Source: an uncultured Alphaproteobacteria bacterium
GTDB lineage: Bacteria; Pseudomonadota; Alphaproteobacteria; Methylaequorales; Methylaequoraceae
DNA: 40,996 nucleotides
NCBI GenBank assembly: GCA_902524895.1
Contig: CABZFH010000009.1
Location: 1 to 40,996, forward strand
Reading direction: 5' to 3'
Below are positions 8,994-17,889 of this stretch, piece after piece. Position 1 is the stretch's first letter. Each line of letters starts with the position of its first letter. The position numbers and the translations under genes were made by a program. The notes below the pieces were generated by a model. The model did no database searches, was not told where the DNA came from, and worked only from the letters and a program-made list of their open reading frames with translations.

Positions 8994-9452
8994 TTAAAAT
9001 GGAATTTCATCATCAATATTAACATTATCTATTTTTTTAGATGTCTCTCCTTTATCCTGAGTTGAAAAACTTGAGTTAAGCATTTCATCACTTTGTTCAG
9101 ATCTAGAATCAAGCATTGTTAATGAAGAATTAAAATTTTGTAATACAATCTCTGTTGTAAATTTTTCTATACCAGCTTGGTCAGTAAATTTTCTCGTCTG
9201 AATTTGACCTTCTAGAAAAACTTTTGAACCTTTTTTTAAATATTTTTCAGCAATATCAGCTAAGCCTTGAGAAAAAATAACCACTCTATGCCACTCAGTT
9301 TTTTCTTTTCTCTCATTAGTTTGTTTGTCTTTCCAAGATTCGGAAGTGGCTAATGATAATCTTACTATTTTGTTACCCTCTTGTGACATTCGCACCTCTG
9401 GATCATTTCCAAGTCTACCTAAAAGTATTACTTTATTAACCGTGCCAACCAT
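8994..9452 (-). CDS. ssb: Single-stranded DNA-binding protein
   Basis: Coats single-stranded DNA in replication and repair. Of 152 residues, the OB fold occupies about 1-112 (NKVILLGRLGNDPEVR at the start; the WHRVVIFSQ and KKGSKVFLEGQIQTRKF strands). A disordered linker follows, and then the acidic tip DDEIPF at the C-terminus that recruits partner proteins. The gene heads the ssb-gyrA-coaD-isomerase operon and is divergent from uvrA over 77 bases, a common alphaproteobacterial arrangement that places two repair functions at one control region. Confidence 0.97.
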   Translation of the reverse strand: MVGTVNKVILLGRLGNDPEVRMSQEGNKIVRLSLATSESWKDKQTNERKEKTEWHRVVIFSQGLADIAEKYLKKGSKVFLEGQIQTRKFTDQAGIEKFTTEIVLQNFNSSLTMLDSRSEQSDEMLNSSFSTQDKGETSKKIDNVNIDDEIPF

Positions 9453-9483
9453 TAAATTCTTTCTTCTATCGAAATATTTTGTA

Positions 9484-9510
9484 TTAATACCATATTTACT
9501 TCCTAATCAA
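9484..9510 (-). promoter_or_regulatory. Candidate sigma-70 promoter for ssb-gyrA
   Basis: On the minus strand TTGATT (9510-9505) and TATTAA (9489-9484) are 15 bases apart, the latter preceded by TGG as in an extended -10 element. It lies 31 bases upstream of the ssb ATG. I saw no alphaproteobacterial LexA box (GTTC-N7-GTTC) in the ssb/uvrA gap. Confidence 0.4.
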
Positions 9511-9529
9511 CATAGAATAATTTAATTGT

Positions 9530-12367
9530 ATGCTTAAAAAAGTTAATATAAATAAACCTCATAATTTTATTCAAATTGTTGGGGCAAGACAACATAATTT
9601 AAAAAATATATCAATTAACATACCTAGAAATAAATTAGTTGTAATAACGGGTCTTTCAGGCTCTGGAAAATCCTCATTAGCTTTTGATACAATTTACGCT
9701 GAAGGACAAAGAAGATATGTAGAAAGCTTATCATCCTATGCTAGACAATTTCTAGATATGATGGAAAAACCAGATGTGGATTTAATAGAGGGTTTATCAC
9801 CGGCAATATCCATAGAACAAAAATCAACTTCAAATAACCCTAGATCTACTGTTGGAACAGTTACAGAAATTTATGATTATATGCGATTACTTTTTGCTAG
9901 AATTGGCGTACCCTATTCACCTACAACCGGTAAAGAAATAAGGTCTCAATCTGTGAGCGAAATTGTAGATTTAATTTTAAAATTAGAAAAAAATGAAAAG
10001 TTTTTATTACTATCACCAATAATAAATAATCGAAAAGGAGAATTTAAAAAAGAATTAGCTGAGCTACAAAGCAAGGGGTTTGTCAGATTTAAAATAAATG
10101 AGATAAATCATACTGTAGAAAATTTACCTGACTTAGATAAGAATAAAAAACATTCAATTCAAGTTGTTGTGGATAGACTAATAGTTGATGAAAAATATAG
10201 ATCTAGAATAACTGAATCAGTTGAAGCTGCATTAAATTTATCAGATGGAGTGATTTATGTAGAGTTATTACAAGATAATAAAAGAATAATTTTTTCATCC
10301 AAGTTTGCTTGTCCAATCTCTGGATTTACAATTGAAGAGATAGAACCAAGATTATTTTCTTTTAATAGTCCTAATGGTGCTTGTGCTGAATGTGACGGAT
10401 TAGGGTTTAAAGAAAGGTTTGATCCAGATCTTTTCATTGGAGATGAAAATTTATCTTTAGCCGAGGGTGTTATACTCCCATGGAATAAAAAAAATAATCC
10501 ATTTTATACTGAGTTGATTAATAATATAGCAGAACATTTTGGAATTAATAAAAATAAAAAATGGAAAGATATTAATTCAAAAATTAAACATCAGATTATA
10601 TTTGGTAGCGATCGAAAAATAAAAATAGGATTTTCTTATTACAAACGTAATTATAGTGAAGAAAAAATTTATGAAGGTGTTGTTGGTTTCCTTAAAAAAA
10701 AATTAGCTAGGTCTGATCTATGGCAAAGAGAGGAGTTGACAAAGTATTTAAATCAATTTATTTGTGAAAAGTGCGATGGTTCAAGACTAAAGAGTGAAGC
10801 TATGGCAATAAAAATTGAAAATAAAACTATTTTTGAAGTTACAAGAATGTCAATTTTAGAATGTCATAAGTGGTTTGATTCTATAGACTTAAAACTTTCT
10901 GATTTTAAAAAAAAGGTTTCTGAAAAGATTATTAAAGAAATAAAAAGTAGACTTACTTTTTTAAAAGATGTAGGTCTGGGTTATTTAAATCTTTCAAGGA
11001 GCTCAAGAACTCTCTCGGGTGGCGAAAGCCAGAGAATAAGATTGGCTTCACAAATTGGTTCTGGCTTAACAGGGGTGTTGTATGTTTTGGACGAACCATC
11101 AATTGGACTTCATCAAAAAGATAATAAAAAACTCATTAAAACCCTTAATAAATTAAGAGATCTTGGAAATAGTGTTCTAGTTGTTGAACATGATGAAGAA
11201 ACGATTTTGGCTGCTGATTACCTTATCGATATTGGAGTCGGTGCGGGAATTAATGGAGGGGAAGTTGTGGCGCATGGAACTCCAGAAAAAGTAAAAAAAA
11301 ATCATAAAAGCCTTACTGCAAAATACTTGAATAATAAGCTTAAAATTAATAAAAAGAACAAAAGAATTCAAAGTTACAAAGTAATAAACATTGAAGGTGC
11401 TGTTGGTAATAATTTAAAAAACGTTAATGTCACATTTCCTCTAGAAAATTTTATTTCTGTTACTGGGGTATCTGGAGGTGGGAAGTCATCATTAATTATT
11501 GAAACATTATTTAAAAACTTATCCAAAAAACTAAATTCATCCAAAGAAAATCCTTTACCTTGTAAAAAAATTTTAGGATACGAGCATATCGATAAAGTAA
11601 TAAAAATAGACCAAAATCCTATTGGAAAAACACCAAGGTCAAATCCAGCGACTTATACAGGTTGTTTTACTTTTATACGAGACTGGTATGCAAATTTACC
11701 AGAATCAAAAGTGAGAGGATATCTACCAGGCAGATTTTCATTTAATGTTAAAGGAGGTAGATGTGAAAATTGTCAGGGCGATGGAATGATAAGAATTGAA
11801 ATGCATTTTTTATCTGATGTTTTTGTTAAATGCGAAGTATGTAAGGGAAAAAGATTTAATAGAGAAACTTTAGAGGTAAAATTTAAAAATAAGAATATAG
11901 CAGATATTCTTGACATGACAGTTGAAGAGGGTATGAACTTCTTTAAGGCAATACCGTCGATATACAAAAAATTAGAAACTCTAAATGAAGTAGGTTTAAA
12001 TTACATTAAAATCGGACAATCGGCTATTACATTATCAGGTGGAGAAGCACAAAGAATTAAACTTTCTAAAGAATTATCTAAAAGATCAACAGGTAAGACA
12101 ATATATATTTTAGATGAGCCTACTACTGGTTTGCACTCGCATGATGTAAAAAATTTGCTTGAAGTTCTGCATAAATTAGTAGAGAAAAAAAATACCGTAG
12201 TCGTCATCGAACATAATTTAGATGTAATTAAATCCTCAGATTGGGTTATAGATTTAGGACCAGATGGTGGAGATAAAGGAGGTTTTATTTTATATGAAGG
12301 TAATGTAGAGGGTTTGTTATCTGAAAAACAAAATTCAACAGCAAATTGCTTAAGGGAAAGTTTATAA
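9530..12367 (+). CDS. uvrA: Excinuclease ABC subunit A
   Basis: Damage-recognition ATPase of nucleotide excision repair. The 945-residue protein has two ABC modules: Walker A GLSGSGKSS near residue 42 and GVSGGGKSS near 646, with signature motifs LSGGESQRIRLA near 495 and LSGGEAQRIKLS near 834. The second zinc module (CENCQGDG...CEVCKGKR) has all four cysteines. In the first zinc-finger position the cluster reads CPIS...CAEC (C261, S264, C285, C288), so one of four ligands is serine. I recall this variant in alphaproteobacterial UvrA. There is no clear Shine-Dalgarno before the ATG. The 3' end overlaps the convergent small membrane gene by 6 bases. Confidence 0.97.
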   Translation: MLKKVNINKPHNFIQIVGARQHNLKNISINIPRNKLVVITGLSGSGKSSLAFDTIYAEGQRRYVESLSSYARQFLDMMEKPDVDLIEGLSPAISIEQKSTSNNPRSTVGTVTEIYDYMRLLFARIGVPYSPTTGKEIRSQSVSEIVDLILKLEKNEKFLLLSPIINNRKGEFKKELAELQSKGFVRFKINEINHTVENLPDLDKNKKHSIQVVVDRLIVDEKYRSRITESVEAALNLSDGVIYVELLQDNKRIIFSSKFACPISGFTIEEIEPRLFSFNSPNGACAECDGLGFKERFDPDLFIGDENLSLAEGVILPWNKKNNPFYTELINNIAEHFGINKNKKWKDINSKIKHQIIFGSDRKIKIGFSYYKRNYSEEKIYEGVVGFLKKKLARSDLWQREELTKYLNQFICEKCDGSRLKSEAMAIKIENKTIFEVTRMSILECHKWFDSIDLKLSDFKKKVSEKIIKEIKSRLTFLKDVGLGYLNLSRSSRTLSGGESQRIRLASQIGSGLTGVLYVLDEPSIGLHQKDNKKLIKTLNKLRDLGNSVLVVEHDEETILAADYLIDIGVGAGINGGEVVAHGTPEKVKKNHKSLTAKYLNNKLKINKKNKRIQSYKVINIEGAVGNNLKNVNVTFPLENFISVTGVSGGGKSSLIIETLFKNLSKKLNSSKENPLPCKKILGYEHIDKVIKIDQNPIGKTPRSNPATYTGCFTFIRDWYANLPESKVRGYLPGRFSFNVKGGRCENCQGDGMIRIEMHFLSDVFVKCEVCKGKRFNRETLEVKFKNKNIADILDMTVEEGMNFFKAIPSIYKKLETLNEVGLNYIKIGQSAITLSGGEAQRIKLSKELSKRSTGKTIYILDEPTTGLHSHDVKNLLEVLHKLVEKKNTVVVIEHNLDVIKSSDWVIDLGPDGGDKGGFILYEGNVEGLLSEKQNSTANCLRESL

Positions 12368-12649
12368 TTTTTTTTCGAGTCTTTTTTTGGCAGCCATTAT
12401 AATTGGATGTTCTTGAGCACTTTGATTGTTTTTTTCTATTATTTGTTCATCATCTCTTTTACTTTTATTACTAAAAAGCATCTCAATTCTCAGAATATAT
12501 TTAAGTAAAGTGTAAAATTGAATGAATATTAAAATAAAAAAAGATATAAAAAAAAATATTAAAAAATTTATATTCAAAAAAAGACTTAATACTAAAAACA
12601 ATAGGCTTATAAAACCCAAAAAAAATATAATATAAATCTTGTTTTTCAT
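12362..12649 (-). CDS. Small membrane protein of unknown function
   Basis: I do not recognise this 95-residue protein. Two hydrophobic stretches, residues about 5-26 and 28-52, suggest a helical hairpin in the inner membrane. A charged cytoplasmic-type tail follows (RIEMLFSNKSKRDDEQ, then a Lys-rich end KKRLEKKL). Its ATG overlaps the stop of the preceding squalene/phytoene-synthase-like gene by one base, which indicates a shared transcript. Composition is like its neighbours. It could be a lineage-specific assembly or envelope factor; no function is supported. Confidence 0.65.
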   Translation of the reverse strand: MKNKIYIIFFLGFISLLFLVLSLFLNINFLIFFFISFFILIFIQFYTLLKYILRIEMLFSNKSKRDDEQIIEKNNQSAQEHPIIMAAKKRLEKKL

Positions 12650-13281
12650 TAATTTAAATAATCAAAAATTAGGTTAAATATAAATTCAAGTTTAGTAATT
12701 TTCAATTTTTTTTTTTTTGATACTTTTCTAAAGAATAATTTTATAAATGATTTCTCTACATTGTCGTTACTTTTAAATCTAGATCCTTCATAAAAAGCTA
12801 ATAAATTTTTTGAAAGTTCTTCTTCTATTAATTTTCTAAAATAAAAAAAATAAATTAATTGGCTAGAAAAAGAAATATTAAATGGATTTTTTTCCTTCAC
12901 TGTCAACGTTAAAAAAATCCTATTATAAATTTGATTAATTTTTTTAAAAAAAATAATTAATTCTTCAGTATTATGAAAATCAAATTCAAAATCTCTAAAG
13001 TTTGATAGAATATTAATAATATCCTGTTTTATTTTTTCTTTTTTAAATAAATTTAATAATTTAGAAACTATGGTTAAATTTTCTCTTTCTTTTTCAATTT
13101 CTTCAATTATCCATTGATATCTAATTTTTTTTAAAGTTGGTTCGGTGATTGATGTAAAGATTTTTAGAATTTCAATTTCAAATAAAAAAATTAATGAGAG
13201 TTCTTCAATTTTTCTATATTCAAATTTTTTCATTTGAATATATCTAAAATAATTTTTTTTTTTTAAATTGTTTAAATTCAT
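12649..13281 (-). CDS. Squalene/phytoene synthase family protein, NDUFAF6-like
   Basis: The 210-residue protein is very divergent (Lys/Ile/Phe-rich), but its N-terminal half keeps the pattern of the non-terpenoid branch of this family: a helix LIFLFEIEILKIFTSITEPT followed by LKKIRYQWIIEEIEK, corresponding to the usual EPMLGxIRLQWWREALE. The aspartate-rich DxxxD substrate motifs of true squalene or phytoene synthases are not seen. Members near secDF in alphaproteobacteria are related to mitochondrial complex I assembly factor NDUFAF6, which is the likeliest role by analogy. It is shorter than the usual 260-280 residues. A 13-A run near its C-terminus reads in frame. Placement after yajC-secD-secF supports the call. 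Confidence 0.6.
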   Translation of the reverse strand: MNLNNLKKKNYFRYIQMKKFEYRKIEELSLIFLFEIEILKIFTSITEPTLKKIRYQWIIEEIEKERENLTIVSKLLNLFKKEKIKQDIINILSNFRDFEFDFHNTEELIIFFKKINQIYNRIFLTLTVKEKNPFNISFSSQLIYFFYFRKLIEEELSKNLLAFYEGSRFKSNDNVEKSFIKLFFRKVSKKKKLKITKLEFIFNLIFDYLN

Positions 13282-13369
13282 ATTTTGAGTCTGAGCATTG
13301 ATAAATCAATACTATATTTATTTTTACAAATGACCGTAAAATTAATTCTAAATTTTTTTTGAATACAAT

Positions 13370-14284
13370 TTATTTTTCTGTTGATTTTTTGGCATTATAA
13401 CCTAACAATGCAATTAAAGGAGAAGCAATAAAAATTGAAGAATATGTTCCAATAATGACACCCCATAGCATTGCAACAATAAATCCTCTTATTACGTCTC
13501 CGCCCAGAATTGCTAATGATAAAAGTGCTATTAATGTAGTAATAGAAGTCATTAATGTGCGGGCTAATGTCTCATTTACGGATTTATTTAGTAATTTACT
13601 AAATTCGAAATTGTCTAATTTATTTATATTTTCTCTTATTCTATCAAATACAACAACTGTGTCATTAATCGAATAACCTGCTATTGTTAAAATTGCAGCA
13701 ATAGATGCCAAATTAAATTCAATTTGAGTGAGTGCGAAAAAACCAATGGTTGTAAAAACATCATGAATAACGGCTATGATTGCTCCTAAACCAAATTGCC
13801 AGCCATCAAATCTAAACCAAATGTATGCAAACATTGCAATCAATGAAAAGATAATAGCTTTTAAACCCATTAACTGTAATTCCTTTCCTACTTTAGGACC
13901 AACGTATTCTATTCTTCTATAATCAACATTAGGAGGTAAAATATTTTTAATTTTGTCTATTGCAAGTTGTTGGGCATTTTCATCACCCTCTTGTTTCTCT
14001 AATTTGATAAGAATATTATCACTAGTTCCAAATTCTTGGATTTCAAAGTTACCTAAGGATAAGGAATCAATATCATTTCTTAACAAGTTTAAGTCTGGGG
14101 AATTTTCAAATTTAGCATCTATCATTATGCCCCCGATAAAGTCTATTCCAAGATTTAGGTTTTTTTTAGTGAATGTAAAAAAAGAGAAAAAGATTAAAAA
14201 TATTGATAGTAAAAGAGCAATTTTTCTTACGCTAAAAAAGTTAAGGTTGAAATTTCTTTTGTAGTTAATTATAGGTTTTATCAT
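13370..14284 (-). CDS. secF: Protein translocase subunit SecF
   Basis: Inner-membrane partner of SecD that uses the proton gradient to help pull preproteins through SecYEG. The 304-residue protein has an N-terminal membrane helix, a periplasmic domain with the signature NLGIDFIGGIMID near residue 50, and five further helices. The conserved helix TIAGYSINDTVVVFDRIRENI (about 205-225) and the TSITTLIALLSLAILGG stretch are present. Its ATG overlaps the secD stop by four bases (ATGA), the usual translational coupling. About 88 bases without a gene follow before the phytoene-synthase-like gene. Confidence 0.96.
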   Translation of the reverse strand: MIKPIINYKRNFNLNFFSVRKIALLLSIFLIFFSFFTFTKKNLNLGIDFIGGIMIDAKFENSPDLNLLRNDIDSLSLGNFEIQEFGTSDNILIKLEKQEGDENAQQLAIDKIKNILPPNVDYRRIEYVGPKVGKELQLMGLKAIIFSLIAMFAYIWFRFDGWQFGLGAIIAVIHDVFTTIGFFALTQIEFNLASIAAILTIAGYSINDTVVVFDRIRENINKLDNFEFSKLLNKSVNETLARTLMTSITTLIALLSLAILGGDVIRGFIVAMLWGVIIGTYSSIFIASPLIALLGYNAKKSTEK

Positions 14285-15858
14285 AAATAAATTTTCTCAG
14301 GCTCTGTTTTTTTTACCCACATTGTTATTAAAATTTTTGTCAGCATAAGAGCTGTAAACATTGATGAAAGAATTCCTATGGACAAGGTCACTGCAAAGCC
14401 TTTTATAGGACCAGATCCAAAATTAAACAATAATAATGCTGCAATAAGAGTCGTAATATTAGCGTCTAAGATTGTTTTAAACGCTTGTTTATAACCTAAA
14501 TCGATAGAATTTATTGGAGATCTGCCAGAAGAAAGTTCTTCTTTGATTCTTTCAAAAACTAAAACATTTGCATCAACCGCCATACCTACAGTTAACACAA
14601 TACCAGCAATTCCAGGCATTGTTAAAGTTCCCTCAATCAAGCTTAAGGTTGATACAATCAAAAATAAGTTAAATATTATTGCAATATCAGCAAATATTCC
14701 AAAAATTCCATAGTTTAAAAACATAAATAATATTACTAATATAAATCCTAAAACTAATGCTTTTTTTCCCGCCTCTATTGAATCTGCTCCAAGACTGGGT
14801 CCAACCGATCTCTCTTCTATTACTTTTATAGGGGCTGGAAGAGAACCTGCTCTCAATAGAACTGCTAAATCATTTGCTGCTTCTGGACTGAATCTTCCTG
14901 AAATGTTTCCTTGACCGCCTGTAATAGGTTCTCTAATTTGTGGGGCACTTATAACCTTATTATCTAAAAGAATTGCCAATCTTTGATATGTATTTTCAGT
15001 TGTAATTTTACCAAACTTTTTAGCCCCTTTACTATCAAATTCAAATGCTACAACATAACCTCCTGATTGGGGATCTACCGTAGCAGCCGCATCATTAAGC
15101 CTATCACCTGATAAAAGAATTCTTTTTTTTACAATAAATTCTTTTTCATAAGCAGTCGGATCTGCATTGGGTACTTTAAAAGTTCCTGGTGGTAGTTTTC
15201 CTCTTTGCTCTGCTAATTCGACAGTAGTAGGATCTAGCAAATGAAAATTTAGTTTAGCTGTTCTTCCAATAAGTGCTTTTACTCTTTCAGGGTTTTTAAT
15301 GCCTGGTAATTGAACTACAATCCTATCATCGCCTTGTTTCTGAATATTTGGCTCTCTAGTTCCAGTTTCATCTACTCTTTTTCTTATAACCTCAATTGAC
15401 TGGTTGACAGTTTTAACTTTTATGTCTAGTAATTTTTCTTCTGAAAAGGAAAAGTTTAATTTTAAATTTGTTATTTCCTCTATTATTATATCCCTATTTA
15501 AAGAATCTCTTAAAAGTTTTTTTGCTTCTTTGAAAAGATTTTCGTCTTTAATAGTAACAGTCGCACCAATTCCTCTAGAGCCTAGATTACTATATTTAAT
15601 TTTTTCTTTTCTCAAAGTTTTTCTTACCTCATCAACTATGTCATTTGATTTTTCCTTTAAAACTGTATTGACATCTACTTCTAATAAAAGATGAGAACCA
15701 CCCTGTAAATCAAGTCCCAAATTAAATTGTTTTTTTGGAAAATATGATGGAAAAGCCGTGATTTCACTTTTACCATAAAAATTAGGTACTAGAAAAATAA
15801 TACTCAGCAAACACACTCCAAAAATGAAAAAAAATCTGAATTTACTAAAATTTAGCAT
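14281..15858 (-). CDS. secD: Protein translocase subunit SecD
   Basis: Works with SecF in proton-driven protein export across the inner membrane. The 525-residue protein shows the N-terminal helix, the GLDLQGGSHLLLEVD signature near residue 47, the large periplasmic P1 domain, and RRVDE-type VIRKRVDETGTREP near 180. The C-terminal six-helix domain contains MPGIAGIVLTVGMAVDANVL with VFERIKEEL (about 415-445). Length is normal for the family. It follows yajC by one base and overlaps secF by four, so yajC-secD-secF is one operon. Confidence 0.97.
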   Translation of the reverse strand: MLNFSKFRFFFIFGVCLLSIIFLVPNFYGKSEITAFPSYFPKKQFNLGLDLQGGSHLLLEVDVNTVLKEKSNDIVDEVRKTLRKEKIKYSNLGSRGIGATVTIKDENLFKEAKKLLRDSLNRDIIIEEITNLKLNFSFSEEKLLDIKVKTVNQSIEVIRKRVDETGTREPNIQKQGDDRIVVQLPGIKNPERVKALIGRTAKLNFHLLDPTTVELAEQRGKLPPGTFKVPNADPTAYEKEFIVKKRILLSGDRLNDAAATVDPQSGGYVVAFEFDSKGAKKFGKITTENTYQRLAILLDNKVISAPQIREPITGGQGNISGRFSPEAANDLAVLLRAGSLPAPIKVIEERSVGPSLGADSIEAGKKALVLGFILVILFMFLNYGIFGIFADIAIIFNLFLIVSTLSLIEGTLTMPGIAGIVLTVGMAVDANVLVFERIKEELSSGRSPINSIDLGYKQAFKTILDANITTLIAALLLFNFGSGPIKGFAVTLSIGILSSMFTALMLTKILITMWVKKTEPEKIYL

Positions 15859-15859
15859 C

Positions 15860-16162
15860 TTATTTTTTATTTAAAACGTCAGATACAGTTGACCTGAATA
15901 TTCTTACATTAACATTATTAGATATTTCAACGGTTAGTTCATTTGCATCAGCCTTTATGACTTTACCTATCATACCTCCACTTGTAAGAATTTGATCACC
16001 ACGTTTAATTGAATCTAATAAAATTTTATGTTCTTTAGCCTTCTTTTGTTGAGGTCTAATTAATAAAAAATAAAAAATTATAAAAATTAATATTAACGGT
16101 ATGAAAGAAGCAAATAATGATGGTTGTTGAGAACTTGATTGAGCGAAAGCATAATTAAACAT
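15860..16162 (-). CDS. yajC: Sec translocon accessory protein YajC
   Basis: A 100-residue single-pass membrane protein associated with SecDF. One hydrophobic segment (about 18-36) is followed by the family signature LLIRPQQKKAKEH and the small soluble domain with GDQILTSGGMIGKVIK. A good ribosome binding site, AGAGG, lies seven bases before the ATG. It is the first gene of the leftward yajC-secD-secF operon; transcription should start in the 74-base gap shared with the divergent DUF815 gene. Confidence 0.96.
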   Translation of the reverse strand: MFNYAFAQSSSQQPSLFASFIPLILIFIIFYFLLIRPQQKKAKEHKILLDSIKRGDQILTSGGMIGKVIKADANELTVEISNNVNVRIFRSTVSDVLNKK

Positions 16163-16236
16163 TTAAAACCTCTGATAAAAATTTTAATTAAAATTTAAAA
16201 AAATATTTTTTTTTTACACAATAATTGTAGTAAAAG

Positions 16237-17025
16237 ATGAATACAAGGAATAATTTTCAAATGCTATCAAAAAAAGATTTAGATAAAAATAATTTTTTTG
16301 TATTCATTTCGACATTAAAAAAAATAGTTGGAATAATACCATCAATTAAAACATCTCTTGAAAATTTAATTGGTATAGAGAAACAAAAAAAAATTTTATA
16401 TGAAAACACTCTTTCATTTATAAATAATTTTGATAGTTGCAATATTTTATTGTGGGGATCCAAAGGTATGGGAAAATCTTCCTTAGTTTTGTCAAATCAT
16501 CAATATTTGTTAAACGCTAATAAAAATATCAAACTTATCGAAATACTATGTAGTGATTTAATATATCTGCCTGAAATCATTTATAATTTAAGAAAGTATC
16601 AACAAAAATTTATTATCTTTATTGATGATGTTAATTTAGATGTAAACTCTAAAGAATTTAAGATTCTAAAGGTTCTAATTCAGGGTAGTATGTTAAGTAA
16701 CTCGGAAAATATAAAGTTTTACGTTACTTCAAATGTCAGGAATATTATAAATCCGGATAGTAATGAAAATTTCAATCAGGTTCAAATCAATGATCAACGG
16801 AATAATGCAATCGCTTTGTATGACAGATTTGGCTTGATATTAAGTTTTTACAAGGCAAGTAAAGATGAATATTTAAGTTTAGTTAGTCTTTATGCAAAAA
16901 TTAATAGAATTAAAATTGATAAAGATTTAGAAAAGCAGGCATTACAGTGGTCAATTGTCAAAGGTGATTATTCAGGAAGAACAGCAGTACAATTTATTAC
17001 AAATTTAAAATCTAAAACACTATGA
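16237..17025 (+). CDS. DUF815 family P-loop ATPase
   Basis: A AAA-like ATPase of 262 residues with unknown cellular role. Visible: the family N-terminal region leading to LIGIEKQKKILYENT, Walker A LWGSKGMGKSSLV near residue 75, and Walker B KFIIFIDDVNLD near 130. The sensor-like LIQGSMLSNSENIKFYVTSN is near 150-165, followed by the NDQRNNAIALYDRFGLILSFY stretch, where most members read SLxDRFGL, and the C-terminal helical part. It is slightly shorter than the usual 280-300. It sits between yajC and the LysM/LytM gene, its usual place in alphaproteobacteria, and ends three bases from the convergent nlpD-like gene. Confidence 0.9.
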   Translation: MNTRNNFQMLSKKDLDKNNFFVFISTLKKIVGIIPSIKTSLENLIGIEKQKKILYENTLSFINNFDSCNILLWGSKGMGKSSLVLSNHQYLLNANKNIKLIEILCSDLIYLPEIIYNLRKYQQKFIIFIDDVNLDVNSKEFKILKVLIQGSMLSNSENIKFYVTSNVRNIINPDSNENFNQVQINDQRNNAIALYDRFGLILSFYKASKDEYLSLVSLYAKINRIKIDKDLEKQALQWSIVKGDYSGRTAVQFITNLKSKTL

Positions 17026-17028
17026 AAG

Positions 17029-17889
17029 TTACAATAAGTATTCTCTTGGATTTAAGGCTTTTTTACCTTTTCTTATTTCAAAATGCAGTTGAGAGGTGTT
17101 TACTGTACCAGAACTGCCTACGCTTCCAATTTTTTCACCCTTCTTAACCTGAGCCCCTTTTGTAATTGTAATTTCAGACAAATGAGCATAAGCTGTCACC
17201 CATTTTTTATCATGTTTAATTAAAATTAAGTTTCCATAACCAGGAATTTCATTACCTGCATAAATTATCTTTCCTTGTCTAGATGCAACAACATCTTCAC
17301 CATTACTTGCAGCAATGTTAATTCCATCATTGTGTAATCCAGGCCTAATCATTCCATATTTTAAAATTATTTTGCCTCTAACAGGCCACATAAAAATTGT
17401 TTTCTTCTTTTTTTGATTAATTTTTGTATTTTTCTTTTTGGTTATTTTACCACTATCTAAATCGACTTTTGACTTGATAATTCTTGAATAATTTGGAATT
17501 ATGAGTTTTTGCCCAACGTAAATAATATTAATAGTTTTTAGTTTATTTAATTTAGACAGGTTATATTTATCAACGTTGAATTTTCTAGAAATTGAATACA
17601 AAGTATCCCCTTTAATGACAGTATAAATTTTTTTCTTTGGTAAAATCAGTTTTTGATTCGGAAAGATTTTAAACGGAGACTTTATATTATTTTCTTTAAT
17701 TATTTCATCAATTGAAATTGAAAATTTTTTTGAAATTAAATATAAATTTTCTCCTCTTTTTACAATATGTATGTTTTTTCTAAAATCTTTTTTGATTTTG
17801 TTTTTTTCAAATATTTCATATTCACCATAGAAAAATTTTTCACAATTATTTAATGATATTAGTAAAAAAAAAATAAAAAAGATTTTCAT
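17029..17889 (-). CDS. nlpD: NlpD-like envelope protein: two LysM repeats plus degenerate LytM (M23) domain
   Basis: Probably a peptidoglycan-binding activator of cell-separation amidases. The 286-residue protein starts with a hydrophobic signal ending LNNC at residue 16, a weak lipobox. LysM repeats follow at about 41-84 (VKRGENLYLISKKF) and 88-132 (VIKGDTLYSISRKF), then a LytM domain from about 165. In the LytM domain the first metal motif reads LHNDGIN (Asn for the usual Asp) and the HxH motif reads QLHFE (first His replaced by Gln), although YAHLS is kept. That pattern fits NlpD/EnvC-type activators rather than an active peptidase. It overlaps pcm by four bases, the last gene of the leftward run. 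Confidence 0.85.
   Translation of the reverse strand: MKIFFIFFLLISLNNCEKFFYGEYEIFEKNKIKKDFRKNIHIVKRGENLYLISKKFSISIDEIIKENNIKSPFKIFPNQKLILPKKKIYTVIKGDTLYSISRKFNVDKYNLSKLNKLKTINIIYVGQKLIIPNYSRIIKSKVDLDSGKITKKKNTKINQKKKKTIFMWPVRGKIILKYGMIRPGLHNDGINIAASNGEDVVASRQGKIIYAGNEIPGYGNLILIKHDKKWVTAYAHLSEITITKGAQVKKGEKIGSVGSSGTVNTSQLHFEIRKGKKALNPREYLL

Noticed and set aside
9453-9529. LexA/SOS operator between ssb and uvrA
   Set aside because: No GTTC-N7-GTTC or E. coli type box is present in the 77-base gap.
13282-13369. Remnant NDUFAF3-like gene in the secF-distal gap
   Set aside because: Only 88 bases with frequent stops and no recognisable residues.
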